A stretch of DNA of 6,079 bases from Gemmatimonadaceae bacterium. GTDB taxonomy: Bacteria; Gemmatimonadota; Gemmatimonadetes; Gemmatimonadales; Gemmatimonadaceae. Shown here piece by piece: positions 1 through 6,079 of the stretch. The stretch covers positions 1-6,079 of the forward strand of contig JACMOE010000520.1 of the NCBI GenBank assembly GCA_014378185.1. Reading direction: 5' to 3'. Below the pieces are notes generated by a model that worked only from the letters and a program-made list of their open reading frames with translations, searched no databases and was not told the origin of the DNA. Position 1 is the stretch's first letter; every line of letters begins with the position of its first letter. Both the position numbers and the translations under genes were made by a program.

Positions 1-1410
1 ATTGCGGGCACCGTGGGTTCGCGGACGCTCGTCTTCAGTGCACCGGGACTCTCCCCTGCGACGTCCGCATCCTTCACGCTTGCCGCTGGTGCCGCGACGA
101 CGCTGGTGCTTCGTACCCAGCCGGTTGGAGGCACCGCTTATGCGACCCTCGTCACCCCTCCGGTCGTGGAGGTGCAGGACGCATCAGGAAATCTGGCCAC
201 TTCGAATGTCGCCATCACGGCCGCGATCGCGTCTGGCGGGGGAACGCTCGGCGCGGGTTCGTCAGTTGCCGCGGTCGCGGGTGTGGCGACGTTCTCGGCG
301 CTCGTCGTCAATGGCGCGGCAGGAGCGCGCACGCTTTCGTTCACCAGCGGCGCCCTCGCGCTCGTCACGAGTGCGTCGTTCAGCGTCACCGCCGCGCCGC
401 CTGCCATCATCACTTTTTCGGTTGCTCCCGTCGCGTTTTCCGGCGCGGTGTCGCAGAGCCCCGCCGCGTCCAACGTCGCGATCACCAACACGGGCGTCTT
501 CCCGCTCACGAATCTCCGTGTCCAGGCCATCACCTACGGACAAGGTGCATCCAACTGGCTCTCGGCAACGTTTCCGTCAGGTACCGACGCGCCGGCGACA
601 GTGCGGCTGACCGCGACGTTCCCCAGCCTGGCAGTTGGCACCTGGTCGGCGACGCTGGTCGTGGCGGGCGACGGCGCGGCGAATACAGCGTCCCTCGGCG
701 TCATCCTCACCGTGGTGCCGGTGTCGATCAATGCCTACGGCACGAGCGCCAACAAGGTCAGCATCGTCGCTACCGGCACAACGTTCACTCCTGGATTCGT
801 GACCACGTCCGGCAGCGGCGCACCGACGACGCCGGATCCCACCGTCACATTCGTCGCGCGCAGTCCCGCCATTGCTACCGTGGACGCAACGGGCCGCATC
901 ACGGCCGTTGCCCAGGGCCAGGCGTGGATCGCGGCCCTGAGCACCCAGACCAACTCGGATTCCGTCCTCGTCATCGTACCGCGTGCGACTGGGCCGATCC
1001 TGCAGACTGACATCACGCGGTTCACTTACAAGGTGGGAGACACGATCTCCGTGCGCGTGCAACTGGATACGCGCGGCGCCTCCGTTGGTGCCATCACGGC
1101 GACGGTTACCTGGCCGCTCTACACGGGGTCACCCGCTGCATTTGCAGCCTTGCGACTTGTCGACGTGAACACCACCGGCAGTCCGTTGGCCACGATCTCG
1201 GCCACGGATCCCGCGGTGAACGTCGTTCGTCTCACGGGGGCGTCGGTGGCCGGCGTCACGCGGGTCGTGCAGCTCGCCATCGTCCGCTTCGTGGTCAGGG
1301 CACCAGGCGCCAATGGCATCTACCTCCATGCCTCCGAGCTGCTGGCATCGGATTTCACCAATCTGCTCCCCGTCACGACGTTCGCTCAATATGCGCTCAT
1401 CGTTCCATGA
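1..1410 (+). CDS. Ig-like repeat surface protein with C-terminal cohesin-like domain (5' partial)
   Basis: The frame is open from base 1, so the N-terminus lies outside the window; 469 residues are visible. Residues 1-30 are the tail of one Ig-like repeat (GSRTLVFSAPGL..SASFTLAAG). Residues about 34-131 form a complete copy of the same kind (PVVEVQDASGNL, SGGGTLGAGS, GARTLSFTSGA, SASFSVTA), close to the bacterial Ig-like/invasin type. Residues about 134-239 resemble a BACON-type beta-sandwich (NTGVFPLTNL, NWLSATFPSGT, LAVGTWSATLVV). Residues about 240-328 are a Big_2-like domain (SPAIATVDATGRITAVAQGQAWI). Residues about 331-469 look like a cohesin: YKVGDTISVRVQLDTRG, VGAITATVTWP, VVRLTGASVAGV, LAIVRFVV. 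The role is inferred to be an exported adhesin or scaffold offering a docking domain. The gene is first of four in a compact operon, and its TGA lies 8 bases before the next gene's start. The export signal is not visible. Domain types are from memory of family patterns; the BACON call is the weakest. Confidence 0.85.
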   Translation: MAGTVGSRTLVFSAPGLSPATSASFTLAAGAATTLVLRTQPVGGTAYATLVTPPVVEVQDASGNLATSNVAITAAIASGGGTLGAGSSVAAVAGVATFSALVVNGAAGARTLSFTSGALALVTSASFSVTAAPPAIITFSVAPVAFSGAVSQSPAASNVAITNTGVFPLTNLRVQAITYGQGASNWLSATFPSGTDAPATVRLTATFPSLAVGTWSATLVVAGDGAANTASLGVILTVVPVSINAYGTSANKVSIVATGTTFTPGFVTTSGSGAPTTPDPTVTFVARSPAIATVDATGRITAVAQGQAWIAALSTQTNSDSVLVIVPRATGPILQTDITRFTYKVGDTISVRVQLDTRGASVGAITATVTWPLYTGSPAAFAALRLVDVNTTGSPLATISATDPAVNVVRLTGASVAGVTRVVQLAIVRFVVRAPGANGIYLHASELLASDFTNLLPVTTFAQYALIVP

Positions 1411-1414
1411 GGAG
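1410..1414 (+). promoter_or_regulatory. Ribosome binding site that sets the lipoprotein start
   Basis: AGGAG lies 4 bases before the ATG at 1419 and overlaps the last base of the upstream TGA. The other in-frame ATG, at 1407, has no Shine-Dalgarno match before it. The site therefore favours 1419 and suggests that ribosomes finishing the upstream gene re-initiate here. Confidence 0.6.
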
Positions 1415-1418
1415 CACC

Positions 1419-1904
1419 ATGAATCGTACTGCTGTCGCGCTGATCCTGGTCCTCGTGATCGCCGGTGGTTGCCGAGAGGCCGGGACGATCGTGCAGACGG
1501 GCGCGGAATCCGTGCCTGCCTCCATCACCGCGCGCGCTGACGTCGTGAGCACCGGCGAGTCTGCCGTCGTGACGCTCGTGCTCGATGTGCGCGGCGATGT
1601 CGGCAAGGTGGGAAGCTTTACCGGTCGCCTGCGCTTCAACCCCGCCGCGCTGCATTACGAGGGCGAGGTGGAACTCTCCGATGGAACGCTGCGCGCGTCC
1701 AATCCTGGCGCCGGCGTGGTGCGGGTGGCTGGCGCATCGACGGTGGGTGTGAATGTCGCACGGCTGGCGGTGTTCCATTTCACCGTCATCAATGCGAGTG
1801 CCCCGCGGAACGTGGCGTTCGAGCTCGACGAGTTGCACGAATTGTCGCGCATCAACCTCCAGGCGCGCCTGACGTCGTCGGTGCCGGCGGAGCAACGGCC
1901 ATGA
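1419..1904 (+). CDS. Small cohesin-domain lipoprotein
   Basis: The product has 161 residues. The start at 1419 is chosen for its AGGAG site; starting at the ATG at 1407 would add only Met-Arg-Ser-Thr. Residues 1-17 form a signal peptide (MNRTAVALILVLVIAGG) followed by Cys18, which fits the permissive lipobox pattern, so a lipid-anchored envelope protein is expected. After a short linker, residues about 35-155 match a cohesin fold: STGESAVVTLVLDVRG, VGSFTGRLRFNPAALHYEG, VVRVAGASTVGV, LAVFHFTV. Cohesins are beta-sandwich modules that bind dockerins. The gene stands between another cohesin-like protein and, one gene later, a dockerin protein, so it could anchor the dockerin partner to the membrane. 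Its stop overlaps the next ATG by ATGA. The cohesin call is pattern-based. A related Ig-like or carbohydrate-binding beta-sandwich is the main alternative. Confidence 0.85.
   Translation: MNRTAVALILVLVIAGGCREAGTIVQTGAESVPASITARADVVSTGESAVVTLVLDVRGDVGKVGSFTGRLRFNPAALHYEGEVELSDGTLRASNPGAGVVRVAGASTVGVNVARLAVFHFTVINASAPRNVAFELDELHELSRINLQARLTSSVPAEQRP
1889..1892 (+). promoter_or_regulatory. Ribosome binding site of the TIG-domain gene
   Basis: GGAG lies 8 bases before the ATG at 1901, inside the 3' end of the lipoprotein gene. It supports translation from the ATGA overlap. Confidence 0.45.
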
Positions 1905-2308
1905 ACACCTTCCCTGCCGTGCATGCGGCGACGCTCTGCCTGGCGTTCACGATGGCGTGCGCACCCGCGATGGCCGCTGGGCGGCCACGACTCACCGCGG
2001 TGACTCCTGATTCGGTGCACCTCATCGAGGGGAACGTCACCGAACTCGATCTTCGCGGCGTCGGCTTCGACACGACGAGTGCAGCGCCGGGAAATTCCGT
2101 GTGGATTGGCGCACTCGAATTGCGTGGCGTGCCAAGCCGCGGGGGTGGCACGGCACTTCGCGTCGCCATTCCATCGGCAATTGCAGGGGCGGGAGAGTCA
2201 GCGCCCCGAGCGTGGATGGGTGGGCGATATCCCATCTGGGTGTCCACGCGTGCCGGCGCATCCGATACGCTCAGCGTGGCCATCACGTCCGTCGGGAGGC
2301 TTCCATGA
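1901..2308 (+). CDS. Small exported single IPT/TIG-domain protein
   Basis: The product has 135 residues. An N-terminal hydrophobic segment (about residues 5-25) ends in PAMA-AG, a plausible signal peptidase I site after Ala25. TMAC at Cys20 would also pass as a loose lipobox, so secreted versus lipid-anchored is unresolved; the n-region lacks Lys and Arg, which is weak for either. Residues about 28-130 resemble an IPT/TIG (Ig-like) domain: RLTAVTPDSVHLIEG, TELDLRGVGFD, GNSVWIGALEL, TALRVAIPSAI, GRYPIWVSTRAGASDTLSVAI. Such domains are usually repeats in larger surface proteins or polysaccharide-binding proteins, so a lone copy is uncommon. The gene overlaps both neighbours by ATGA (1901-1904 and 2305-2308), which argues for coupled translation with the cohesin and dockerin genes. 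Its function is unknown; a structural or sugar-binding accessory of the complex is inferred. Confidence 0.82.
   Translation: MNTFPAVHAATLCLAFTMACAPAMAAGRPRLTAVTPDSVHLIEGNVTELDLRGVGFDTTSAAPGNSVWIGALELRGVPSRGGGTALRVAIPSAIAGAGESAPRAWMGGRYPIWVSTRAGASDTLSVAITSVGRLP
2294..2299 (+). promoter_or_regulatory. Ribosome binding site that sets the dockerin protein start
   Basis: GGGAGG lies 5 bases before the ATG at 2305. It decides the start against the longer open frame, which runs back to a GTG at 2101 inside the TIG gene, and places the signal peptide at the true N-terminus. Confidence 0.65.
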
Positions 2309-4800
2309 GCCGGATGCGGAGGCGAGCACGATGCTGCGCCATTGGCCTGCTCACGGCGGCGACGGCATCCGCTGGATTGCCAGCGCAGGATGTGCACGAA
2401 GGCGCGGAGTTTCAGTTGCGACGCCAGGCGTGGTTCAACGACCAGCGTGCCTATCCCAATCGCGAGGCGGATTGGGAAGGCATGATGCAGACGAGGCAGC
2501 AGGTGCTCGCACGCAATGGTGTCCGCGCGTTGTCGGCGTTCAGTAGCAGTGCGAGCGGCAACTGGATGCCAATGGGGCCCTACGGGTTCTTCGGACAGGG
2601 CTACTGGGATTCCGGCCCGCAGGTGGATGCTGGACGCGTCGATGCCATCGCGCTGCATCCCACGTCGCCTGGTACGATGTTCGTTGCGTCGCCGAACGGC
2701 GGGCTGTGGCGTACGACCTCTGGCGGTGCCAGCTGGACGCCACTCTTTGACGGGCAGTGCACGCTGCAGATGTCGACCGTGAGGATCGACCCCGTGAACC
2801 CGAGCATCGTGTATGCATCCGCGAGGCGCGCGAGCGGCGCGGCGGGTTGCGCCATGTTCCGGTCCACGGACGGTGGTGCAAGCTGGGACAACTGGAACGG
2901 CAACCTGAACTTCACTGCCTACGGCGGCGGTTTCATCAACGAGTTCTTCATCGATCCGTCGTCGGCAGGCAGCACGAGCAGCACCACGTTGATGTTCAAC
3001 TTCGGCGGTTCAGGCATCTATCAGTCCATCAACAGCGGAGCAACATGGACGCATCCGCTCGCCTTCGGCTACGTCACGTCCATCGTGGCCCTGCCGGGAT
3101 CATCGAGCGTCGTGTTCGCTGGCGTTGCGGACTACGCCACCACGTCCTCGTTGCGCAGTGGCGTGTATCGGTCGGCCGATAACGGCGCGACCTGGTCGAA
3201 GCTCGCGGTAGGCAGCTATTCGAACAGCGCCCGCTTCCAGCTTGCGACGTCCGCCGCACAGCCCGGATCCGTATGGATTCTCGCTGGCGAAAAGGATCGC
3301 AGCCTCGGCTCACTGGCGCGCTGGGACGATGCACAGACGCAGTTGTCCGTGCTGGCCGGCACGGGCCTCGACCTCAGCGTGAGCGGACGCACCCACTTCG
3401 GCCAGCAAGCCGAGTACGACCTCGCCATCGCCGTCGATCCCACAACGCCGACTCGCATTTACATTGCCGGCGTCCGTGGCTTTCGGAGCACCGACGGCGG
3501 CGCATCCTTCGCCGTGATGGGTACGGACATCCACTGTGATTGGCACACCATCGTCGTGGATCCCCGCAATGCGCGCCAGCTCTACGCCGGCACGGATGGG
3601 GGAATCTTCTCGTCCACTGACGGTGGGGACAGCTGGACCAGCCGCAATGCCGGACTCGTCGTCTCGATGTACTACCCCGGCATTTCGCAGCATCCGTCAG
3701 ACCCGAACATCGTCCTGGGCGGACTGCAGGACAACGGAACGCTCATTTCAAACGGCACCCAGTGGTACAGCTCCGTCTCCGGTGGCGACGGGGGATTTTC
3801 CGCCATCAATTACGCATCGCCCGGGACGGTGTGGACCACGTGCCAATGGAGCACCACCGCTGGCCCGTGCATCTATCGGCTGACGGTTGGTGGTGTGACG
3901 CGGCCCAACGTGACCGCCGGCATCATGATCACGGATCGTGCGCAGTTCATTCCGCCACTCGTGATGGACCCCGTGACACCGACGACGCTGTACTTCGGCA
4001 CCATGAAGCTCTACGTCACGGTGAACAATGGCGCACTGTGGACCGCGCTTTCCGGCGACCTGTCGAAGGGAACCGGCAAGATCAGTGCAATTGCCATCGC
4101 GCTGTCCGATCCGAAAACGCTTTACGTGGGCACCACCGATGGCAATGTGCAGGTGTCGCGCGACGGAGGTACTACCTGGACACTTGCCGCCACCGGCATT
4201 CCCAACAAGACGGTCACCGCCTTCGCCGTTGACCGCACCAATCCTGCCCGCGCTCTCGTCACGGTGAGTGGCTCCGGCCTCGCGCATGTATTCCTGACAG
4301 CCGATGCCGGCGTCACCTGGACGAGCGCCAGCGGGAACCTTCCCGACATGCCGACGAATGCCGTGGTGATGATCGACGATGGGCCGAACCATTTCTTCGT
4401 CGGCACGGATGTCGGTGTTTACGAGACCACCGATGCCGGCCTCACGTGGAACGCGTCCCCAGCCGGTCTGCCGAACGTGGTCGTGAACGACCTCTCCTAC
4501 AGCCCCTCAACCAAGCAGCTCGTCGCCGCCACTTTTGGCCGAGGGCTCTTCAAGTACTCGCTTGGCAATCCTGCGGCTGTGCTGCGCGGCGACGTCAACC
4601 GCGACGGTTCCGTGAACGCGCTCGATGCCCTCCTCATTCAGCAGGCGCTCATCGGCCTCCAGATGCCGCTGGGGATGACCATCCTGCCCCACGGCGACGC
4701 GAACTGCGATGGGAGGGTGGAAGCGGCGGACGCGCTCATCGTGTTGCGCGCTGCGGTGGGGCTCACCACGTCGGGGGCCTGCGTCGGGACCAATCGTTGA
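2305..4800 (+). CDS. Secreted Asp-box (BNR) beta-propeller protein with C-terminal type I dockerin
   Basis: The product has 831 residues. Residues 1-27 form a Sec signal peptide (Arg-rich start, hydrophobic core, cut near LPA-QD). Residues about 34-75 hold FNDQRAYPN, a short leader region that I recall from related exported BNR proteins. The propeller spans about residues 83-755 with ten Asp-box motifs (S/T-x-D-x-G-x-T/S-W type) starting near 135, 185, 239, 288, 393, 435, 571 (degenerate), 617, 663 and 706. DIHCDWH (408-414), GLQDNGT (473-479) and GGDGG (493-497) look like family-conserved motifs. The C-terminus (about 760-820) is a dockerin with two full calcium loops: D763, N765, D767, N771, D774 and D798, N800, D802, E806, D809. 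The architecture recalls sortilin-like or GH74-like propellers, but no catalytic residues could be assigned, so an enzyme is not claimed. It is last in the operon and likely binds the upstream cohesins outside the cell. The start at 2305 follows GGGAGG. Confidence 0.93.
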   Translation: MSRMRRRARCCAIGLLTAATASAGLPAQDVHEGAEFQLRRQAWFNDQRAYPNREADWEGMMQTRQQVLARNGVRALSAFSSSASGNWMPMGPYGFFGQGYWDSGPQVDAGRVDAIALHPTSPGTMFVASPNGGLWRTTSGGASWTPLFDGQCTLQMSTVRIDPVNPSIVYASARRASGAAGCAMFRSTDGGASWDNWNGNLNFTAYGGGFINEFFIDPSSAGSTSSTTLMFNFGGSGIYQSINSGATWTHPLAFGYVTSIVALPGSSSVVFAGVADYATTSSLRSGVYRSADNGATWSKLAVGSYSNSARFQLATSAAQPGSVWILAGEKDRSLGSLARWDDAQTQLSVLAGTGLDLSVSGRTHFGQQAEYDLAIAVDPTTPTRIYIAGVRGFRSTDGGASFAVMGTDIHCDWHTIVVDPRNARQLYAGTDGGIFSSTDGGDSWTSRNAGLVVSMYYPGISQHPSDPNIVLGGLQDNGTLISNGTQWYSSVSGGDGGFSAINYASPGTVWTTCQWSTTAGPCIYRLTVGGVTRPNVTAGIMITDRAQFIPPLVMDPVTPTTLYFGTMKLYVTVNNGALWTALSGDLSKGTGKISAIAIALSDPKTLYVGTTDGNVQVSRDGGTTWTLAATGIPNKTVTAFAVDRTNPARALVTVSGSGLAHVFLTADAGVTWTSASGNLPDMPTNAVVMIDDGPNHFFVGTDVGVYETTDAGLTWNASPAGLPNVVVNDLSYSPSTKQLVAATFGRGLFKYSLGNPAAVLRGDVNRDGSVNALDALLIQQALIGLQMPLGMTILPHGDANCDGRVEAADALIVLRAAVGLTTSGACVGTNR

Positions 4801-4911
4801 ACGGCTCAGCGACGGGCGTGCCGTGCCCGAGAACGAAGAGCGCCATCAAGTACGTTCCCCGTACGCCGAGAAGTTGGGCCTCCAATGCTTGCAGGAGAGT
4901 CTGCTGCGAGA
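4801..4911. other. Convergent intergenic gap with weak hairpins
   Basis: This gap separates two genes that end toward each other. It contains CGGGC/GCCCG (4813-4817 with 4825-4829), GTACG/CGTAC (4850-4854 with 4860-4864) and GCAG/CTGC (4891-4894 with 4901-4904). None is followed by a T-run on either strand, so no classic intrinsic terminator is supported. The first hairpin could still mark the 3' end of the operon transcript. No open frame here looks coding. Confidence 0.35.
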
Positions 4912-5670
4912 CTAGACCGCCAATTCGCGCGCGCCATCATCGACAAATCCGGCCTGGGACGCCTTCACGAACTGTTGTGGATCGCGGAGGCGAAGCGCAA
5001 TGGCCGAAGCGGCTCGTCGAATTCCCAGGAGCCGGTGAACGGTCACAGGATTTGTAAACGACACCAGGACGTTCGGGTCGGATGGAAGACTGGCATCGAC
5101 GAGCGTCCGGTCCACGGCTGCACGCCGCATGTTACCGACTTGCACCAGTCGAATGTTCGCGATGGGGCAAGTCGCGGTGCATTGGAGGCCCACCCGGATC
5201 ACGAGTTGCCCGCCGTGCGTCGTCACGAGCCGCCTTCCTCTGGCACGAAAATCTCCGATGAACCACAACACGGAGTACAGACTCAGCGCGCTCAGTATCA
5301 CCGCCGCTGTCGGGTGATGTCGTATCAGGAAGAGGTGCATGACGACAGTCTCGATGGCAATGATGGTGATCATGGCGATCGTAATCGTTATTCCCCCGTC
5401 GGTGTCGATCGCAAATGCCTGGCCGGACGAGCGATGTTGCACGGGGCCGCCACCACCAAGAGCGAAGTACAACATTGACATTTCGCCGGCGATGCCGCGC
5501 GACAATGCGTGTTCGCCAAGCGCGCGCGTGATAGCCTGCTCGATTACCTCGGGGACATCTGCGAACGTGGGGGTGCCATCCTGCACATTTGTTCGCCGTA
5601 GCGCCTGACGGAGCGTGACGATCAGATAAACGACCAGGAGTAGCTCGATAGTAATCGTGAAATAGCGCAT
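4912..5670 (-). CDS. Predicted three-helix integral membrane protein, function unknown
   Basis: Starting at the ATG whose complement lies at 5668-5670, the product has 252 residues. Hydrophobic helices lie near residues 4-20 (FTITIELLLVVYLIVTL), 93-116 (with Glu107 and His112) and 121-139 (VILSALSLYSVLWFIGDF). Between helices one and two is a soluble stretch ending in EMSMLYFAL. The C-terminal domain has LVIRVGL, NVLVSFTNPVTVHRLLG and DPQQFVKA. The pattern resembles a little-studied membrane family, seen in Bacillus and relatives, that I recall being loosely labelled 'beta-carotene monooxygenase'; that label should not be trusted. No Shine-Dalgarno site precedes 5670, and the frame stays open upstream to the right edge, so the start is uncertain; a GTG at 5721 is another option. 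Codon use (CTA, GTA, ACA, AAT) is more AT-ending than in the operon, hinting at separate ancestry. It converges on the operon and is probably unrelated to it. Confidence 0.65.
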   Translation of the reverse strand: MRYFTITIELLLVVYLIVTLRQALRRTNVQDGTPTFADVPEVIEQAITRALGEHALSRGIAGEMSMLYFALGGGGPVQHRSSGQAFAIDTDGGITITIAMITIIAIETVVMHLFLIRHHPTAAVILSALSLYSVLWFIGDFRARGRRLVTTHGGQLVIRVGLQCTATCPIANIRLVQVGNMRRAAVDRTLVDASLPSDPNVLVSFTNPVTVHRLLGIRRAASAIALRLRDPQQFVKASQAGFVDDGARELAV

Positions 5671-5730
5671 TACAGTCAGAAATCTGCGAAGATCGGGAGA
5701 TTTCGCAATGATGCACCTCACCCAGCATGT

Positions 5731-6079
5731 GTCGCGTCGGATCCACGACATCGCGTACACCACCGCATTGCGCAGTGACGCGCCTAGTGGATTCCCGATC
5801 TGCCAATAGATCGCCTCGGCAAACAGGGTCATGCCGCCCGCGCTCATCGCACTGAACAAGCCGCCGCCAACGCCCCACCGGCCCGTGCCGAAGCCGCTCG
5901 TCACCTGGGCGAGTGGTGCCTTGACTGCTCCGACCGCGCTGACGCCGCGCAGGACGGCAGCGTTCCCCGCCAGGAGCACGTCGACTCGGCCAATCGGGTC
6001 GATACCGACGCGACTGAACGGCATCCCGACTCGCTGGCGTGACGCTCCCTCCGCCCATGCCACGGACCATGGTCCCGCC
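5731..6079 (-). pseudogene. Truncated outer-membrane beta-barrel (transporter-like) gene remnant
   Basis: The frame is open from the right edge and has GC-ending codons typical of a real gene. The translation contains GMPFSRVGIDPIG, GAVKAPLAQVTSGFGTGRWGVGGGLFSAM, GMTLFAEAIYWQIGNPLGASLRNAVVYAM and then IRRD. This follows the order I know from phenol-degradation MetA-like and other outer-membrane barrel proteins: a 'vKlPta...GfGTG' block, alternating strands, then a 'f.d.gY...Gdp' block. Such proteins normally continue for several more strands, but here the similarity stops near 5731 without a stop codon, and the frame runs through about 60 bases of unconvincing sequence into the membrane protein gene. 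I read this as a barrel gene that lost its 3' end. The alternatives are one genuine chimeric protein of more than 383 residues, or an assembly error. The N-terminus lies beyond the window. Confidence 0.4.

Noticed and set aside
2..610. Plus-strand open frame of 202 residues in another frame
   Set aside because: It is very rich in Arg, Ser and Pro, as expected for an out-of-frame reading of a GC-rich gene; the Ig-like frame explains the region.
2101..2304. N-terminal extension of the propeller protein to a GTG at 2101
   Set aside because: It would read through half of the TIG gene in another frame. The extension is Arg-rich with no domain, and GGGAGG plus a signal peptide support 2305.
1852..2658. 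Minus-strand open frame of 268 residues
   Set aside because: It is antisense to three well-supported genes, and the translation is low-complexity (Ala, Arg, Pro) with no recognisable domain.
2305..4800. Assignment as a sialidase or GH74 xyloglucanase
   Set aside because: Asp boxes mark the fold, not the reaction. I could not place the sialidase arginine triad or the GH74 catalytic aspartates, so only a propeller is claimed.
991..4800. A cellulosome gene cluster
   Set aside because: There are no visible glycoside hydrolase or cellulose-binding modules; cohesin and dockerin domains also occur widely outside cellulosomes.
4813..4829. Intrinsic terminator at the CGGGC/GCCCG hairpin
   Set aside because: The stem is only 5 base pairs and no T-run follows on either strand.
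5341..5400. Repetitive-looking stretch of GATGGCAATGATGGTGATCATGG type
   Set aside because: It is explained by the Ile/Thr/Ala/Met-rich second membrane helix on the minus strand and has no regular repeat unit.
4885..5478. Plus-strand open frame of 197 residues
   Set aside because: It is a hydrophilic His- and Arg-rich shadow of the membrane protein gene, with no domain.
5132..6070. Minus-strand open frame of 312 residues
   Set aside because: Its translation is Arg-rich with no hydrophobic pattern. The overlapping frame holds clear membrane helices and barrel-like strands.

Overview
This window is GC-rich by eye and densely coding. It most likely comes from a diderm (Gram-negative-type) environmental bacterium. 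A lipoprotein signal, Sec signal peptides and the remains of an outer-membrane beta-barrel gene support this. The Ig-like repeat style and the cohesin, dockerin and Asp-box proteins recall Gemmatimonadota, or less likely Acidobacteriota or Chloroflexota. That placement rests on memory of protein families, not on a search.

Positions 1-4800 hold a tight plus-strand operon of four exported proteins. The first, cut by the left edge, is a large Ig-like-repeat surface protein whose C-terminal module looks like a cohesin. The second is a small lipoprotein with one cohesin-like domain. The third is a small exported protein made of a single IPT/TIG-like domain. The fourth is an 831-residue secreted beta-propeller protein with ten Asp-box (BNR) motifs that ends in a type I dockerin with two complete calcium loops. 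Genes two and three, and genes three and four, overlap by ATGA. Gene one ends 8 bases before the supported start of gene two.

The best reading of the operon is a non-cellulosomal cohesin-dockerin surface complex. The dockerin of the propeller protein would dock, with calcium, onto the cohesin of the lipoprotein and/or of the Ig-repeat protein, holding the propeller at the cell surface. The domain calls are read from the sequence; the binding is inferred.

Positions 4801-4911 are a short convergent intergenic gap with only weak hairpins. On the minus strand, 4912-5670 encodes a predicted three-helix membrane protein of unknown function, with more AT-ending codons than the operon. Upstream of it, in the same uninterrupted frame, 5731-6079 reads like the truncated middle of an outer-membrane beta-barrel protein. 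This looks like a decayed or rearranged gene joined in frame to the membrane protein gene. No tRNA, rRNA, CRISPR array or insertion sequence was seen.
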